Positions 11,417-24,027 of a stretch of 64,000 nucleotides of DNA are shown one piece after another (the first letter of the stretch is position 1; every line of letters starts with the position of its first letter). The translations under genes and the position numbers were made by a program. The notes under the pieces are model-generated. The model was not told the DNA's origin. It saw only the letters and a list, made by a program, of their open reading frames with translations, and searched no databases. This stretch comes from Sambucus nigra (taxonomy: Eukaryota > Streptophyta > Magnoliopsida > Dipsacales > Adoxaceae). Location of the stretch: assembly GCA_949130495.1 (NCBI GenBank), contig OX422210.1:636268585-636332584 (forward strand), written 5' to 3'.

Positions 11417-12685
11417 ATGCCTCCACGACGTGCACGACGAGTTCCCAGGGATGCAACGCCCGAACCCCAGCCCGCTCCAATTCAGGGCATGATGAACGCC
11501 ACTGAGGTTGCAGCTATGGTAGCCCAAGCGGTAAATGCCGCAATTGCCGTAGTCCAGCAGGCACCACCTCAGGCGCCGGTTGCCGCGCCAGTACAGGAAA
11601 ATGCATTCCCGTCTGCTTGGGAACGTGTACGTGACGCTTTTCAGAAAGCGCATCCGCCAGAGTTTGCAGGTAGCTCAGATGTGGTAGTCTCGAGCCAGTG
11701 GAGGAAGGATATGCAGAGGCACTTAAGGATGTATGAGTGCACGGACGTTCAGAAGCAGGTGCTAGATACTTTCAAGCTAGTTGGATCTGCACTACAGTGG
11801 TGGGAGTCTATTACCACCGTGGAGGAGAGGGATACTCTCACTATTCAGGACTTCTGGGTGCGGTTTGATCGCAAGTACTTTCCGTCCGCTGTTCATACGG
11901 AAATGAGGAGGAAACTGATGAATCTGAGGCAAGAGGGTAAGACCGTGGCTGAGTATGAGGCCGAGTTCACAAATCTGTTGAATATCGTTCCGGATGAGAT
12001 ACCAACAGAGAAGAAGAAGATTGAGAAATTCACCGACGGGTTGACATGGAGGATCCGTCAGCATATGTTAGGGAACCTTTCGTTGGCCACGTATTCTGAT
12101 GTGGTTAACGCTGCTTTGTTACACTGCCAGGACCACCGCTTTCATATGGCTGAGGGAAAGAGGTCGGGAGAGTCTAGCCATCAGGGCAGGACAGGAGGAC
12201 ATGGTGCCGGTGGGGCAAAATCTGTTCAGGGGCAGAGACAGGGTGAGCAGGGTTCCCAGCAGGGGGATCAGAAGAGGTTCCGATCAGGGAACTACAGACA
12301 GGGACAGGGAAGTTTCCATATGGGCCATCAGGGCCAACAGGGGCAGAATGGGCAGCAGTTTCAGCAGGGACAGCAGGGCCAAGTGAGGAACGGTAACGGC
12401 CACCAGGGCAGGGGACCGCAGGGGCAGAGAGGAGGGAACTTCCCAGGGAAGTGTTTTGTTTGTGGCAAGACTAGCCATAAACGACAGGATTGTCCTGATA
12501 GGGGCAGGGCCCCACAGCAGCAGCAGCAGGGTGCTCGCCAGGAGCCGCAGAGGCCTATGTTTCCCGCCGCTCTCCCCGTACCACCACAGATGGCAGCATT
12601 GCCACCCATTCCAGCAGTCCCAGTTCAGCAGGGGCAGCTACAGTATGGACGTGTCTATAACGTCCACCAGGCAGCAGTTCCATAG
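11417..12685 (+). pseudogene. gag: gag of element C
   Basis: Start chosen at MPPRRARR (11417), the usual N-terminus of this family; an upstream in-frame ATG at 11402 is less likely. The capsid domain lies around residues 50-230 (WRKDMQRHLRMYECTD, LQWWES, FWVRFDRKYFP, LMNLRQEGKTVAEYE, ADVVNAALLHCQDHRF-type block). A Gln/Gly-rich nucleic-acid-binding stretch follows. A single CCHC zinc knuckle, CFVCGKTSHKRQDC, lies at 12453-12494. Gag assembles cytoplasmic particles carrying element RNA. The frame ends at TAG 12683-12685 but continues in the same frame into protease, so the family normally makes one gag-pol protein and this stop is a lesion. Confidence 0.93.
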
Positions 12686-13507
12686 GCACCGCCCGCGATT
12701 GAGGGTACGTTTCCTATCCATGGCACTATGGGTCGGGTATTATTTGATACGGGGGCTACACATTGTTTTATAGCTACACATTTCGCGAAAGCCTTAGGAT
12801 TGTTAGCTACGGCAGAGAGCACAGTGACGTGTGTCGACTCACCATTGGGGAGTGGGTCACTTATTTTCTTTATATACCGGGAAGTGGGGGTAGAGATTGG
12901 TGGTTTGGTATTACCTGCAGACATGTTGGTATTAAATATGCATGTTCACGATGTGATTATCGGTATGGATTGGCTCGCTGATTATAGAGCCATGATTGAT
13001 TGCTTCAGCGGGAGCATTGTTTTTGCCATTCCGGGGCATGAGATATTCGTAGTGGCGATGCCTCGCCCAGAGGGAGGATCGACCGCTCATCTGTATTACA
13101 TAGAGGAGGATACCTCTAAGGAGGTTGTGATTCCTTTAGATTCGATCCCGATTGTCAGGGAGTATTCAGATGTGTTTCAGGAGATACCAGGCTTACCCCC
13201 CAGTCGAGAGATACACTTTGTTATAGACCTATTGCCAGATACGAGGCCTATAGCACGCGCACCGTACCGTATGGCTCCGACAGAGATGCGAGAGCTACGA
13301 GATCAGATAGAGAAGTTGTTAGGTCAGGGCTTTATTCGCAGGAGTACCTCACCTTGGGGCGCTCCAGTTTTGTTTGTGAAGAAGAGGGACGGTTCACTGA
13401 GATTGTGTGTGGACTACCGAGAGTTGAACAAGGTCACGATACGGAATAAGTATCCGTTGCCTCGAATCGATGACCTATTCGATCTTGAGAGGAGCTTCCT
13501 TCTTCTC
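12686..13507 (+). pseudogene. pol: Protease and N-terminal RT segment of element C
   Basis: In frame with gag after the TAG at 12683. It contains the aspartic protease active site [13 protein letters not shown] (near 12740-12778) and the [10 protein letters not shown] motif that follows it. The RT N-terminus follows: [65 protein letters not shown]. The frame is lost near 13480-13500, where a small indel shifts translation to the frame used downstream. Protease matures the polyprotein; RT copies element RNA into DNA inside particles. Confidence 0.92.
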
Positions 13508-13784
13508 TAAGATTAACTTGAGATCGGGATACCATCAGTTGCATATCAGGGAGGAGGATGTCTCGAAGACTGCGTTCTTGTCGAGATATGGTTCTTACGA
13601 GTTTCGGGTTATGCCTTTTGGTTTGACCAACGCTCTAGCAGTGTTTATGGACTTGATGAACAGAGTGTTCTGGGATTTTCTAGATCAGTTTGTCATTGTC
13701 TTCATCGATGATATTCTGGTTTACTCCCAGACAGAGGAGGAGCACGCCGAGCATTTGAGGCAAGTTTTGCAGACACTACGTTAG
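13490..13784 (+). pseudogene. pol: RT catalytic segment of element C
   Basis: Continues RT in a different frame from 12686-13507. It has [14 protein letters not shown], the [10 protein letters not shown] motif, and the catalytic FIDDILVYS box near 13700-13726, so all three catalytic aspartates of RT are readable once the frame change is allowed for. The segment ends at TAG 13782-13784, followed in the same frame by the rest of RT. The indel and the TAG both disable this copy. Confidence 0.92.
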
Positions 13785-15251
13785 AATGAGTTGTATGCAA
13801 AGATTGAGAAATGCGGGTTTTGGCTGAAGGAGGTCCAGTTTTTGGGACATATTATTTCCGATCGGGGAATATCTGTTGATCCGGGGAAAGTATCCGCGGT
13901 GAGGGAATGGGGACAGCCCACGACACCAACGGAGATTCGTAGTTTCCTGGGTCTAGCGGGATACTACTGGAGGTTTATTCGGGGATTTTCGAAGATAGCG
14001 GGTCCTTTGACACATCTGACTCGTAAGGGTGTGCCATTCATCTGGAGTGATGCCTGTCAGTTGGCATTTGATGAGTTAAAGGATAAATTGACATCAGCAC
14101 CTGTGTTAGCATTGTCGAGACCGGGAGTTGAGTATTTGGTTTACACCGATGCGTCTTTGCAAGGGCTTGGAGGTGTATTACAGCAGGAGAGACATGCCAT
14201 AGCTTATGCTTCCCGTAAGCTTAAGCCTCACGAGAAGAATTACCCCACGCATGATTTGGAGTTGGCAGCAGTGGTATTTTCCCTACGGATTTGGAGGCAC
14301 TATCTTTTGGGGGAGAAGTTCCAACTGTTCACGGACCACAAGTCCCTACAATACCTGTTCACACAGAAAGAGTTAAATATGCGGCAGCGTAGGTGGCTTG
14401 AGTTTGTGAAAGACTACCAGTTTGATATCCAGTATCACCTAGGTAAGGCTAACGTGGTAGCAGACGCGTTGAGCCGTAGGCCAGCAGATGAGGTGGCAGA
14501 CGTGTGGAAGGCAAAGTGGAAGGAGTTGGGACACCAGGATGTAGTGGCCCGATCTTTCATGTCTGTGATGACCGTTACACCGCAGATTGTCACGAAGGTA
14601 GTACGGGTACAGGCTAATGACTCGTTCTGTCAGGAGCAGATAGTTCGATTACTAGCAGAGGGAGTCGAGTCCTATACCGTCAGCTCAGACGGGGGATTAC
14701 GCTTCAATGGGAGATTGGTAGTTCCGGAAGGGGAGAAATTACGACACGAGGTGATGGCAGAGTCGCACGGCTCACGGTTCGCGATACATCCCGGAGGGGA
14801 CAAAATGTACCAAGACATGAGACGGCAGTATTGGTGGAGCGGTATAAAGAGAGATGTTGCTGAGTTTGTTTCGAAATGCGCCATTTGCCAGCTAGTAAAA
14901 GTGGATCATCAGAAACCGACAGGACTTCTACAGCCGTTGGAGGTCCCGGTGTGGATGTGGGAGAGCATATCCATGGATTTTATCACGGGGTTGCCTACGT
15001 CGCAGAGGGGTCAAGACTCCGTTTGGGTAATTGTGGACAGGTTGTCCAAAGTCGCTCACTTTTTACCCGTAAGGACTGACTACACTACGGGACAGTATGC
15101 CCAGGTCTTCATTTCAGAGGTTGTGAGACTTCACGGTGTGCCCCTAAATATCGTGTCTGACAGAGACAAGATTTTTGTTTCGAGGTTTTGGGAGAGTTTC
15201 CAGGAGGCCATGGGCACTGAATTACGGTTGAGTACGGCTTATCATCCGTAG
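13785..15251 (+). pseudogene. pol: RT end, RNase H and integrase core of element C
   Basis: 486-codon open segment. It opens with the RT connection ([31 protein letters not shown]). RNase H follows, with [14 protein letters not shown], a [14 protein letters not shown] region, [11 protein letters not shown] and [11 protein letters not shown]. The integrase has an HHCC zinc-binding domain (HPGGDKMY, then CAICQLVK). The integrase core shows the first catalytic Asp in SMDFITGLP and the second in VSDRDKIF. Translation stops at TAG 15249-15251, immediately before the motif that carries the catalytic Glu. RNase H removes the RNA strand; integrase inserts the cDNA. Confidence 0.94.
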
Positions 15252-16031
15252 ACCGATGGGAAAACAGAGCGCACAAATCAGATGTTGGAGGACATGCTAC
15301 GCATGTGCATTATTGACTTTGGGGGTGGATGGGAGCAGTACCTTCCACTGGTGGAGTTTGCTTACAACAACTCCTATCAGTTCACTATTGGCATGGCTCC
15401 GTTTGAGGCATTGTACGGTAGGCCTTGTCGTTCCCCAGCATGTTGGTTAGAGGTGGGGGACAACAAACTACTTGGGCCGAAAGTGATTCAGGATACTTTG
15501 GCAAGGATTGAGTTGATTCGGAGTCACATTCGGGTCGCTCAAGACCGACAGAAGAGTTATGCTGATGCGAAGAGATTTTTCAGGGAGTTCCAAGTGGGGG
15601 ACCAGGTTTTGCTCAGAGTATCTCCTATGAAGGGGATTATGCATTTCGGTAAGAAGGGGAAGTTGGCACCGAGGTATGTGGGGCCATTTTCTATTATTGA
15701 GCGGATCGGACCGGTTGCGTATAGACTTGGGTTACCGGAACATTTGCATCGGATTCACGATGTGTTCCATATTTCCCCGTTAAGGAAATACCTTAGAGAT
15801 AATTTGGCTCATTCTCACATTGCTCTGGAGGACATCGATCTCCAGCCGGATAGCTCCTACGAGGAGAGGCCGATTGCTATTTTGGACCGAAGTGAGAGGA
15901 AGCTGCGGTTAAAGATAGTTCCGTTAGTGCGTGTTCAGTGGCGACATCACAATGTCGAGGAGTCCACATGGGAGCGTGAGGATAAGATGCGCGAACGTTA
16001 TCCAGAGTTGTTTTTAGCAGGTACTTTCTAG
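15252..16031 (+). pseudogene. pol: Integrase C-terminus and chromodomain of element C
   Basis: Same frame as the previous segment. It starts with the integrase region carrying the third catalytic residue (TERTNQMLEDML), then FAYNNSYQFTIGMAPFEALYG, the GPFSIIERIGPVAYRL region, and LHRIHDVFHISPLRKY. The C-terminal 60-70 residues (ERPIAILDRSERKLR, then VPLVRVQWRHHNVEESTWERE) match the chromodomain-type tail of Tekay/Del chromoviruses, which is thought to steer integration to heterochromatin. That fits this element landing inside another transposon. It ends at TAG 16029-16031, 30 bp before the PPT. Confidence 0.93.
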
Positions 16032-16061
16032 TTCCGAATTTCGGGACGAAATTCAGTTATT

Positions 16062-16073
16062 AGGGGGGAAGTA
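16062..16073 (+). other. Polypurine tract of element C
   Basis: AGGGGGGAAGTA immediately before the 3' LTR; primer site for plus-strand DNA synthesis. Confidence 0.9.
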
Positions 16074-18991
16074 TGTAATACCCCGTATTTTTGGCTATAT
16101 TTATTTTTGGGATTAATTAATTAAATGAGAATTAATTGGGAATTAATCCGGATAAAATACTAGCGAGATGTGAGTTGGTATCTGACTATACTGAGTATAT
16201 ATGATGTTATATGAATATTGAATTATGAAATTTGTCGTGAGATTGATATACGACAATTTGGTCATTTTATTGGGACGCGTGTGACAGTCGCGTCAGGATA
16301 TCATTATTTTATTTATAAAAGTGAATTTAAATTCTATTAACCGTATGGTCGTTTTGAGTGCGCCAACGCGTCCGTAAGGGTCGAGATAGTCAGAAAACAC
16401 TAGTCGGGGGTGTAGTTTGGGTCCCGGGGTATTTTTAGGCCATACCGGCAATATAAAGTGTATTTTGGTAATTTCGTATTTTTAGGAATTAAAAATGACG
16501 AAAATTAGTAAAGTAAATATGATGTGGGTTTGACCCACTAAGCCACTAACCAACCCATGTTAAACCAATAGGTTACGTAGGTTATTAGAATTAGGTTTCT
16601 AATTACTTTCCCAAAGAAAACCCTAGCCACCATAGCCATTGGAGAAGAAGCTTGGAGAAAGAGAGAGAGAGGGAATTCTGCAGAAAGAGAGAGGAAATCG
16701 TCATCAAAATCAGAGATCGAATCAAGGCAAGTGATTTAATTTACATTCTTTATGCAGTAAATGTTTCTTCCATGTTAGAAATCTTAATAATCATTCTTGT
16801 TTGAGAGATAAAGGAAAACCCATGAAATTGGAAGTTGTTAGTTTAATTTTGGGTATAGGTTTGCATGTAGAAATGTTATTGGAAGATTGAATTCAGAAAT
16901 TACAAATTTATGTGATGTAAAAACGGATTAAATTCTGGGAATCGATGATGATAAAAATCTAGGGTTTATGTTCTTGAAAAATTGGGGAAAAGAGTAGAGA
17001 CTTGTGATTTGATGATGTGTAGGAAGAATTAATCCTTTAAAATACGTTAGTATGTGACTTTAACATGTTTAGGGACGATTAGAGACCTTAAACAATTGTT
17101 AGATTGAGGTTTGGATGAGATTTGAGGTGTAGAGAAATTGGAAAAACGTATATAAGATTTCTGGGCTTGAATCTGGTCACTCGTTAGAAGACCTACCCAG
17201 GTCGTTCGAACGAGCTCGTTCGAACGAGCTTCTAACGAGTTGACAGTTTGGGGTTCTAACGAGAGGGATGTTCTTTCGATAATCTCGTTCGAACGAGATC
17301 TCGTTAGATAGCCCAGTTCATTCGAACGAACTCTCGTTCGAACAACCTCGTTCGAACGAGACTTCTAACGAGCTGGCAGTTTAGGCCTTTTTGGCCTGTT
17401 TTGATTTTTGGAGTCCCGTAAACTTGTTCGAGGATAGAGATAACATCCCTTGATGGTGTATTAGTTTACTTGGGACATTTGGGATATTATGAGGAGTAAA
17501 TTATATAAGTGTGGATCAAATCAAATATACATTTGAGTTGAGACGTGAGTGCCTACTACGACGTGATAATAAATTACGGCGCGTATAAATATGGACCGGG
17601 ATTATATAACTTGTATATATATTAAGTTGGTACGAGAATGCGATAAGTACTACAATTAAACTACGGTGATTACTAAGATGTGTGCTTACTTAGTATTGGT
17701 ATATGATTTGTGTGTATGACATACCTACCATACTTGCTATCACGGGAGGTTTGCGTTCGCTTAGGGCCCTCTAATCCTTGTGTTGCCCGGATTTAGACTG
17801 GTTACCTCGATGAACATAGGTCAGAGAAATACTTATTGGGATGTTAATAAGTCCGCTGATCGTGGGAGCGTAGGTATGTGCGTGACCCATGTGATGTGAC
17901 TGTGTTCGCCTCCATTATTTGTGATGTTGTTATCTGTGAACTATTCCTAAGAGATTCGGAATATGTGATCCTTATGTACGTGATGTACCGGGATGGATAG
18001 CAGAGTATGTGTGCACCGCAGCTTAGTCTCGGGGTGCTTATATTGTATATTATGATGTGGAAAAATATACACTTAATAAACTGAGAACTTTCATAAGGTA
18101 TTGTGTGTAACTATGGAATAAAATAAAAGGGATGATCTATAATGAGTTATATTACTTTTATATGAGAACCTGAATTTACGTTAAGCCCCTATTTAATTGC
18201 GACCGTTATAATGTTAATGGGAACCGAGTAATAAGGGTAAAATCTATGACAGTCTAGCTGAATATGATTTCACTTAGCTAGTGGTTAGATGGGTACTTAC
18301 GTTAGGAGTGCATAGTTAGACGAGAGGTGAGAATTCCATGTGAGTGCACGTCCTAACATGTACTTTGCATTTAATGTTTTAAATGTTTTTAAAGCACTTG
18401 CAGGTTTTTAAAATATCTCCACATTCGGGCTCTGACCTGTTTGCTTTCAAATCTATTTTTCTTGTAAAACCATTTTAGGTGCCCAGCCACAAGGACACCA
18501 TGCATAGGATACTCATTCAGGTGACGAGTTGTAGCTGTTTGTGGAAGCTACAGGGATTTGCTTTTAGACGCTTCTACCATTTGGATTCCTGATTCAGTAT
18601 TTATCAGTTGTAGGGCATGTTGCCCATTTCTATTAGAGACATCTTTCCATTTCAGTTTTTCAGACTTTGTCATGTATTGATTCTGTATTCGGTTTAGTTA
18701 TATCAGTTTGTGGTATTGTAGTGAGGAGTTTTCCTCCAGACTTTATTTACATTATGTGATGGTTATTCTATTTACTTCGTTATGGTGAATGGTGTTATTA
18801 TTCTTCATTACATTTGTTGCATGTTAATCGGACTTTAATTAAAATTTGACAACTTACTTTTTTAAATACTAGGTGGTTAGTAATCATTAAAATGTTTTCG
18901 ACAGTGATGCTATTAACTGGACCAACTTGGCATTTTGAATTAATTTAATAAAGGAGTAGCTACCCGGTATTTAATTAGTCGGGGTGTCATA
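16074..18991 (+). repeat. 3' LTR of element C
   Basis: 2918 bp, about 98.4% identical to the 5' LTR by hand count. The palindromic cluster at 17199-17364 differs more than the rest: about 7 of the roughly 47 differences lie in one 86-bp stretch. Confidence 0.95.
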
Positions 18992-19149
18992 CCATTACTC
19001 TCCGATTAATATTTAAAGAAAAATTACCACAATTAATTCAATTAAATTACGTCACACAAGTAATTTAAAATTTTACCGAATTAATTAAATATTAAATGCA
19101 CAGAAATATGGGGTGTTACATACTGCCCCCTTACATAGGAATTTCGTCC

Positions 19150-19380
19150 CCAAAATTTGGTCATAACTTCGGTGAATAACTCTGGATACTTCTCTCATAT
19201 ATCCTCCTCCCGCTCTCACGTAGACTCGTCAATAATGTTGTGCCCTCATCAAACTCTGACTAGTGGCACCAAATTAGATCGTAGCTTTTGCTCACTGCGA
19301 CCCGAAATAGCCTTGGATCTCTCCTCTTATGAGATGTCTGGCTGCAAATCAATCTCCTCGAGTGGCCAGTGCTAGGAATC
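19150..19380 (-). pseudogene. pol C-terminal (chromodomain) remnant of element A
   Basis: Minus-strand translation gives EEIDLQPDIS, EERSKAI, KLRSNLVPLVRV, DESTWEREEDI and EKYPELF, separated by stops. It aligns residue for residue with the chromodomain tail of element C (15835-16015). It ends just before the PPT, as expected. It shows that A descends from a Tekay/Del-type chromovirus. Confidence 0.8.
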
Positions 19381-21699
19381 CCTCTTGATGGTCACCAATC
19401 TCTAACTCGATTGTCTCCGACCAGATAGTTCCTCAAACGATGAGCATATACTCCACCGGCTCTTTTATCTTTATGTTAGGAAATTCCCCTCCTGTATGGG
19501 TGTCAATTTCCTTGTTGCCAAATGCGTGACTATCTTTCAGGTAATCACCCGCATCATCCCTGACTAAGCATGTCAGACGTCAACCTTTAACTCACGGTGA
19601 CATACCCCTCCTTACGTCGCTGAACTATACTAAAGGATACAACTTACTCAATTCCCGTTGATGGACCATAACCCATTTTGGGTCCTTGCATCTTGTTATT
19701 TCCCCACCTCTTATCTACCAAAGGTGGATAATGAAACTTTTCCCATAAGGTCTTCCAAGGTGTCACGCAAACTAAACTGTTATGAGGCATCACACGTAAC
19801 TCTACCTGTGGTAATTACTACTCCCGAATTACCCAAAAATATAGAATGCACAATCCTCGCTTCCCGTCTACCCATCGACTTATGGGCGACACGTTCAATC
19901 CAAAATGTAACTCGTCCCTATCACTTCCTGAAACTTTTTACTAGAGGTTGGACTGAAAAGTTTCACTCAATTTCCCAACAATATTGGACGACACCTTGTT
20001 CTGTTTCACTCTTTCTCGTTAATAGTAAAGTTGGGTATACTACTCGATAGTATAACCCATTACAAGATAACAATTCATGTTCAGGTCAATCCATTCAGCA
20101 ACTCGATGGAAACCTTGACCCCTCTACGATTTTACCAACCTGAGCATTAATTCCATCACTGGAACCATAAAATTTCAAAAATTTCCTGGTTGATACCCTC
20201 AAATCAACCACTATGTCTCATTCAACACCAATTCCCATGCTCAAGAACTCTATTCCTTGTGCAGTTTTCGTCAGGTAGGAATCTACGCCATGTCTATGCG
20301 TAAAACCACTCTAGGCATATGACTTAGTGATACTCTTTTTTATTTTCCTTGAAAAAAATGTGGATTTCTCCCTTGCCTAGGGATATCTTATTACATATGC
20401 CTCCCTCACCTTTCCACTCCCTACAGAGGAGGTAGTTCTCGTAGATATACATCTAGTCAGACCGTTTTCTTTCTCAAACGGATTTCAGTTCGCTACACTT
20501 TTCCACTTATTTTCTGATTGCCCCGCAGGAATACATTCAATGTGTTTATTCACACATCCCTTTATTTAAGACGACTTTGAAATCGTACTAACCAGGGCGC
20601 CCATACACCCTATATCACGTGCATATTTGCACAGCATCACAGACGTCACATACGTAATATTTTTCTTTCAAGGTTATCCCATAGATCACACTATATCATA
20701 TGATTACATTAGATATTTACCTAAATCGTAATTTAATCTTCTCGATGTTGCCCCGCCCATTAACATGCGGTGCAAAAGTTTTCTCAGTGCTTCTTTCACA
20801 GCACTCCCCGGCTATACTGGCCTTTTTGAGCAATAGCTCTCAGTTCAAAGTGTTTTATCTACACATTCAATAATCTCCATTTAAACTGGTGTCCTATCAT
20901 CCAATAACTCTTTTCCACTATCGACGTTTATTAGGGCTTATGCGCATAACATTTCACAAAGAGTCCAAATGAAATTTCCCTAATGCATTAAACACTAGCA
21001 TTGTCGTTTATTGATTTCCGTAGACCTGATCATATAACTGGGACGCCCAAAACTCTGTCCCTATACTCACATGTCTAATTATCGACTCTCGCGTCTCTAA
21101 AGGAGTTATATAATGTCGCGCTCGCACTATCACGAAGTCTTTAGCGCTAAGTCACTAACAAGTTAAATCTCTCTACCCTATGGTTAATCTGCCATGCCCT
21201 TAATTATATGAGTAAAAGTCTACTTCACACTAAAATTTATCGCGAGACCGACCCTCTTTTAGGTAGAATATCGCAAAAATAAAATATACATCCTACCCTG
21301 GAATAATGAATACGATAGTCTTGCAGTAACCGCCCACCACCGCTTACCCATCGCTAACCAATTTGTACCCGGGATAAAATCATGCTTGCATGGCACTCTC
21401 AAAATGAGCTAATCTTGTACCGTATATGTCCTCTCAGTGTTCACACCTGCTCCCCTGTAGATAAAATAGAAGAGAGTCTCGTTACCCCGTGGTAAACATA
21501 TCTCTATATACTATAAAATGCAAAACAAGGCATTTATGAGTATTTAAGACTCCTCCTTATTGAGAGTGTCCACGTGGCACTCTATATTTTATATTTCTAT
21601 AAAATACTATACAAGCAATTTAATAGATGCATTGAACTATTGAGTTTTCTCTATCTCTCCTTCAATTTAATCCAACTACGAAACTAAGTCAAAAGCAAT

Positions 21700-22910
21700 T
21701 AAAAAACAGTTTATATAATAACGTTGAAAAATACTGTTTTTTTAACTTTTTTAACATTTTATATGAAAACTGTTCATATAAAAATTTGTTTTTAATAATT
21801 GATAAAAACTTTTTTTTTAACATTTTTGATGTCTTTTTATAAAAAAAAAAATTGATTTTATAAAAAACAGTTAAAAATAGTTTATTAGAAAACCTTTTGA
21901 TGTTTATAACTGTTTAAAAAAAAAAGGTTTTTGTATAAGCAATTTTTTAACGTATATAAAAACAGTAAAAAAAATAGTGTTTTTTTAACCTTTTTAAAAA
22001 ATAGTGTTTTTATATAAACTAGAAGAGCTTTTCTCTCTCTTATTCTTACTTTCTCTCTTTTTTGGATTATTTTTTTAACACTTTTTTTAAATGTTAAAAA
22101 AAAATTGATTTTTATAAACATCAAAAAACAATTTATATAAAATCAATGTTTTAAAAAAAAATCAGTTTATAATCGTTAAACGGTTTTTTTATAAACAATT
22201 TTTTCTACTTTTTTTATAAAATTATTTTTTTACGCAAAACATTCAAAAACAGTTGATATAAAAATGGTAAAAATACTATTTTTTATAAATGTTAAAAAAC
22301 TGTTTATATAAACCACTATTTTTTTAAGGAAAAGACACTGTTTTTAAAAAACGTTACAAAACACTGAATTTGTAACTATTTTTTATAAACATTCAAAAAC
22401 AGTTTTATAATTATCTTTAAAAAAATGTTGTTTTTATATAAACCATTTTTTAATATTTTTTTAAAAGAGTTCTTTTTTTTTTTAAGAACAGTGTTTTTAC
22501 ATAATTTTTTTTAACGTTTATACAAAAAACTATTAAAAAAAACAGTGTTTTTAATGTTTTTATATTAAGTGTTTTTTACGTTTTTAATTTATTCATATAA
22601 AGAATTGGTTTTATGAAAAAAGTTGAAAACAATTTACAAAAAAACTTTTGACATTCATAAACTGTTTTTAATAAGATTGTTTTTATATAAAGTTTTTTCA
22701 ACGTTTATAAAAACAGTTAAAAACAATATTTTTTAATGTTTGTAAAAAAAAGTGCTAAAAAAAGTTTATAAAAAAACTTTTGATTTTGTAAAACTTTTTA
22801 ATTTAAAAAAAAAAATACTTAATAAAAAAAGTGTATAAAACTTTTTCATTTTATAAAACTTTCTCACTTTATAAAAAAGTGTTAGTAAAAAAAGTTTTAC
22901 TATTTAAAAC
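21700..22910. repeat. AT-rich degenerate repeat core of the Helitron
   Basis: About 1.2 kb made of many imperfect copies of short blocks such as AACGTTTATAAAAACAGTT and their reverse complements. They appear in both orientations, so the region could fold on itself extensively. It is nearly free of G and C outside the AACGTT and ACAGT cores. The ORF-like stretches here are by chance. Confidence 0.7.
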
Positions 22911-23641
22911 AATAAGATATAATGTAAAATTTGTTTTAATACACTAATAAATACTTATACTAATGGGTAAAATAGTCTTTTGATTGAAAAATGAGTCAAC
23001 TGACCATCAAACTAGCTAACTAACGTTTTTTGTCGATTTTGAATTCCAAACGAGTAGAATGTAAACAAATGGAATAAAACTCTAAATAACTATTGGACCC
23101 CAAATAGTAAAAAATCCTTACAAAATTGACAAGGAGCCATAGAATAGACTGTGATTTTGTTTAAGTAGAATGTGTTATGTGAAGATTGAAATAGTATTTT
23201 TCTTAAGATAATTTCGATTGAATCTTTATATAGAAATGTGAGTTTAATTAGTTAGAAGCATATGATGTGAATTTAGTTAGTTAGAAACATATGGTGTATG
23301 TTGTTCTATTTTAAAGGAAGTGAGGTATACTTCCATGTTTAATAACATTGTTTTTTAAATAAAATATATAATATTCCTTTCTGGATTTTTCTCTTTTTAT
23401 ATTGTGATTGCACAATTATTTTTGTGCTTTGTTATAAGGTTTGATATTTTTATTTTGACTCATTTTTAGATTTTTTTATACAAATTATACCCTTTATGCT
23501 TTATTTTCTTAACACACAAGTTCTAATTGTTTGTCATTTCTGTCTATCATATCCATGATACTATTCATTATATTTTTTAAAAATTAGGGGTTAAAGTATA
23601 ATTTATATAAAGTTGATTAAGTGCCTAAGTAAAATATTTTG

Positions 23642-23690
<49 letters not shown>

Positions 23691-24014
23691 AGTAATTATC
23701 GTGATTATATATGAGTGTCCATTTTCTCTCCATCTATTATTAATTAATACTTATATAATGTGTCAAATAGACATAAAAATATAATTATGTCTTAAATAAA
23801 AAAAGTATATCGGTGTTTAGTGTATACTAATCATAGAACTACCATCTGTACTAAAAAATATAAATATATAGTTAATTTGTAATTTTAAAATAAAGGCATG
23901 TTCATATGTCCCAAATTTTTTATTCATTTTTTCATCTCATATTAACATTATTTTAAATGTAATGATAATATTATTTATGTGGCATATATGTTACGAATAA
24001 AATTATACTACGCT

Positions 24015-24027
24015 CGCGCATCGCGCG
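24015..24027 (+). terminator. Helitron 3' hairpin
   Basis: A 5-bp GC stem CGCGC/GCGCG with a 3-nt loop, near the CTAG end. It is the replication/transposition termination signal of rolling-circle transposons. Confidence 0.85.

Larger units (their letters stand above)
8312..18991 (+). mobile_element. Element C: Tekay/Del-type chromovirus LTR retrotransposon
   Basis: Complete 10.7-kb Ty3/gypsy element. The 5' LTR is 8312-11233, the PBS 11236-11247, the gag-pol region 11417-16031, the PPT 16062-16073 and the 3' LTR 16074-18991. It is flanked by CCATT (8307-8311 and 18992-18996). LTRs begin TGTAATACCCC and end TGTCACA (TGTCATA in the 3' copy). A hand comparison gives about 47 substitutions over about 2.9 kb (about 1.6%), making it the youngest insertion here. 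Very long LTRs and a C-terminal chromodomain-type segment fit the Tekay/Del clade. It is inserted in the 3' LTR of A in opposite orientation. The reading frame is broken four times, so this copy is not autonomous now. Confidence 0.95.
1808..19120 (-). repeat. 3' LTR of element A, interrupted by B and C
   Basis: Pieces are 1808-2726, 6486-8311 and 18997-19120. On the minus strand the LTR starts TGTAACACCCC at 19120 and ends GGGGTGTCACA at 1808. A C-run of 14 at about 2439-2452 is only about 6-7 long in the sister LTR (near 26154), so it has expanded. A TCGATCGATCGAC palindrome cluster lies at 7318-7361. No coding potential was seen. Confidence 0.85.

Noticed and set aside
19658..20050. 130-codon plus-strand ORF
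   Set aside because: It lies antisense in the decayed internal region of element A; no domain, and composition fits chance.
21885..22124. ORF rich in Lys/Phe
   Set aside because: AT-rich repeat core of the Helitron; composition-driven.
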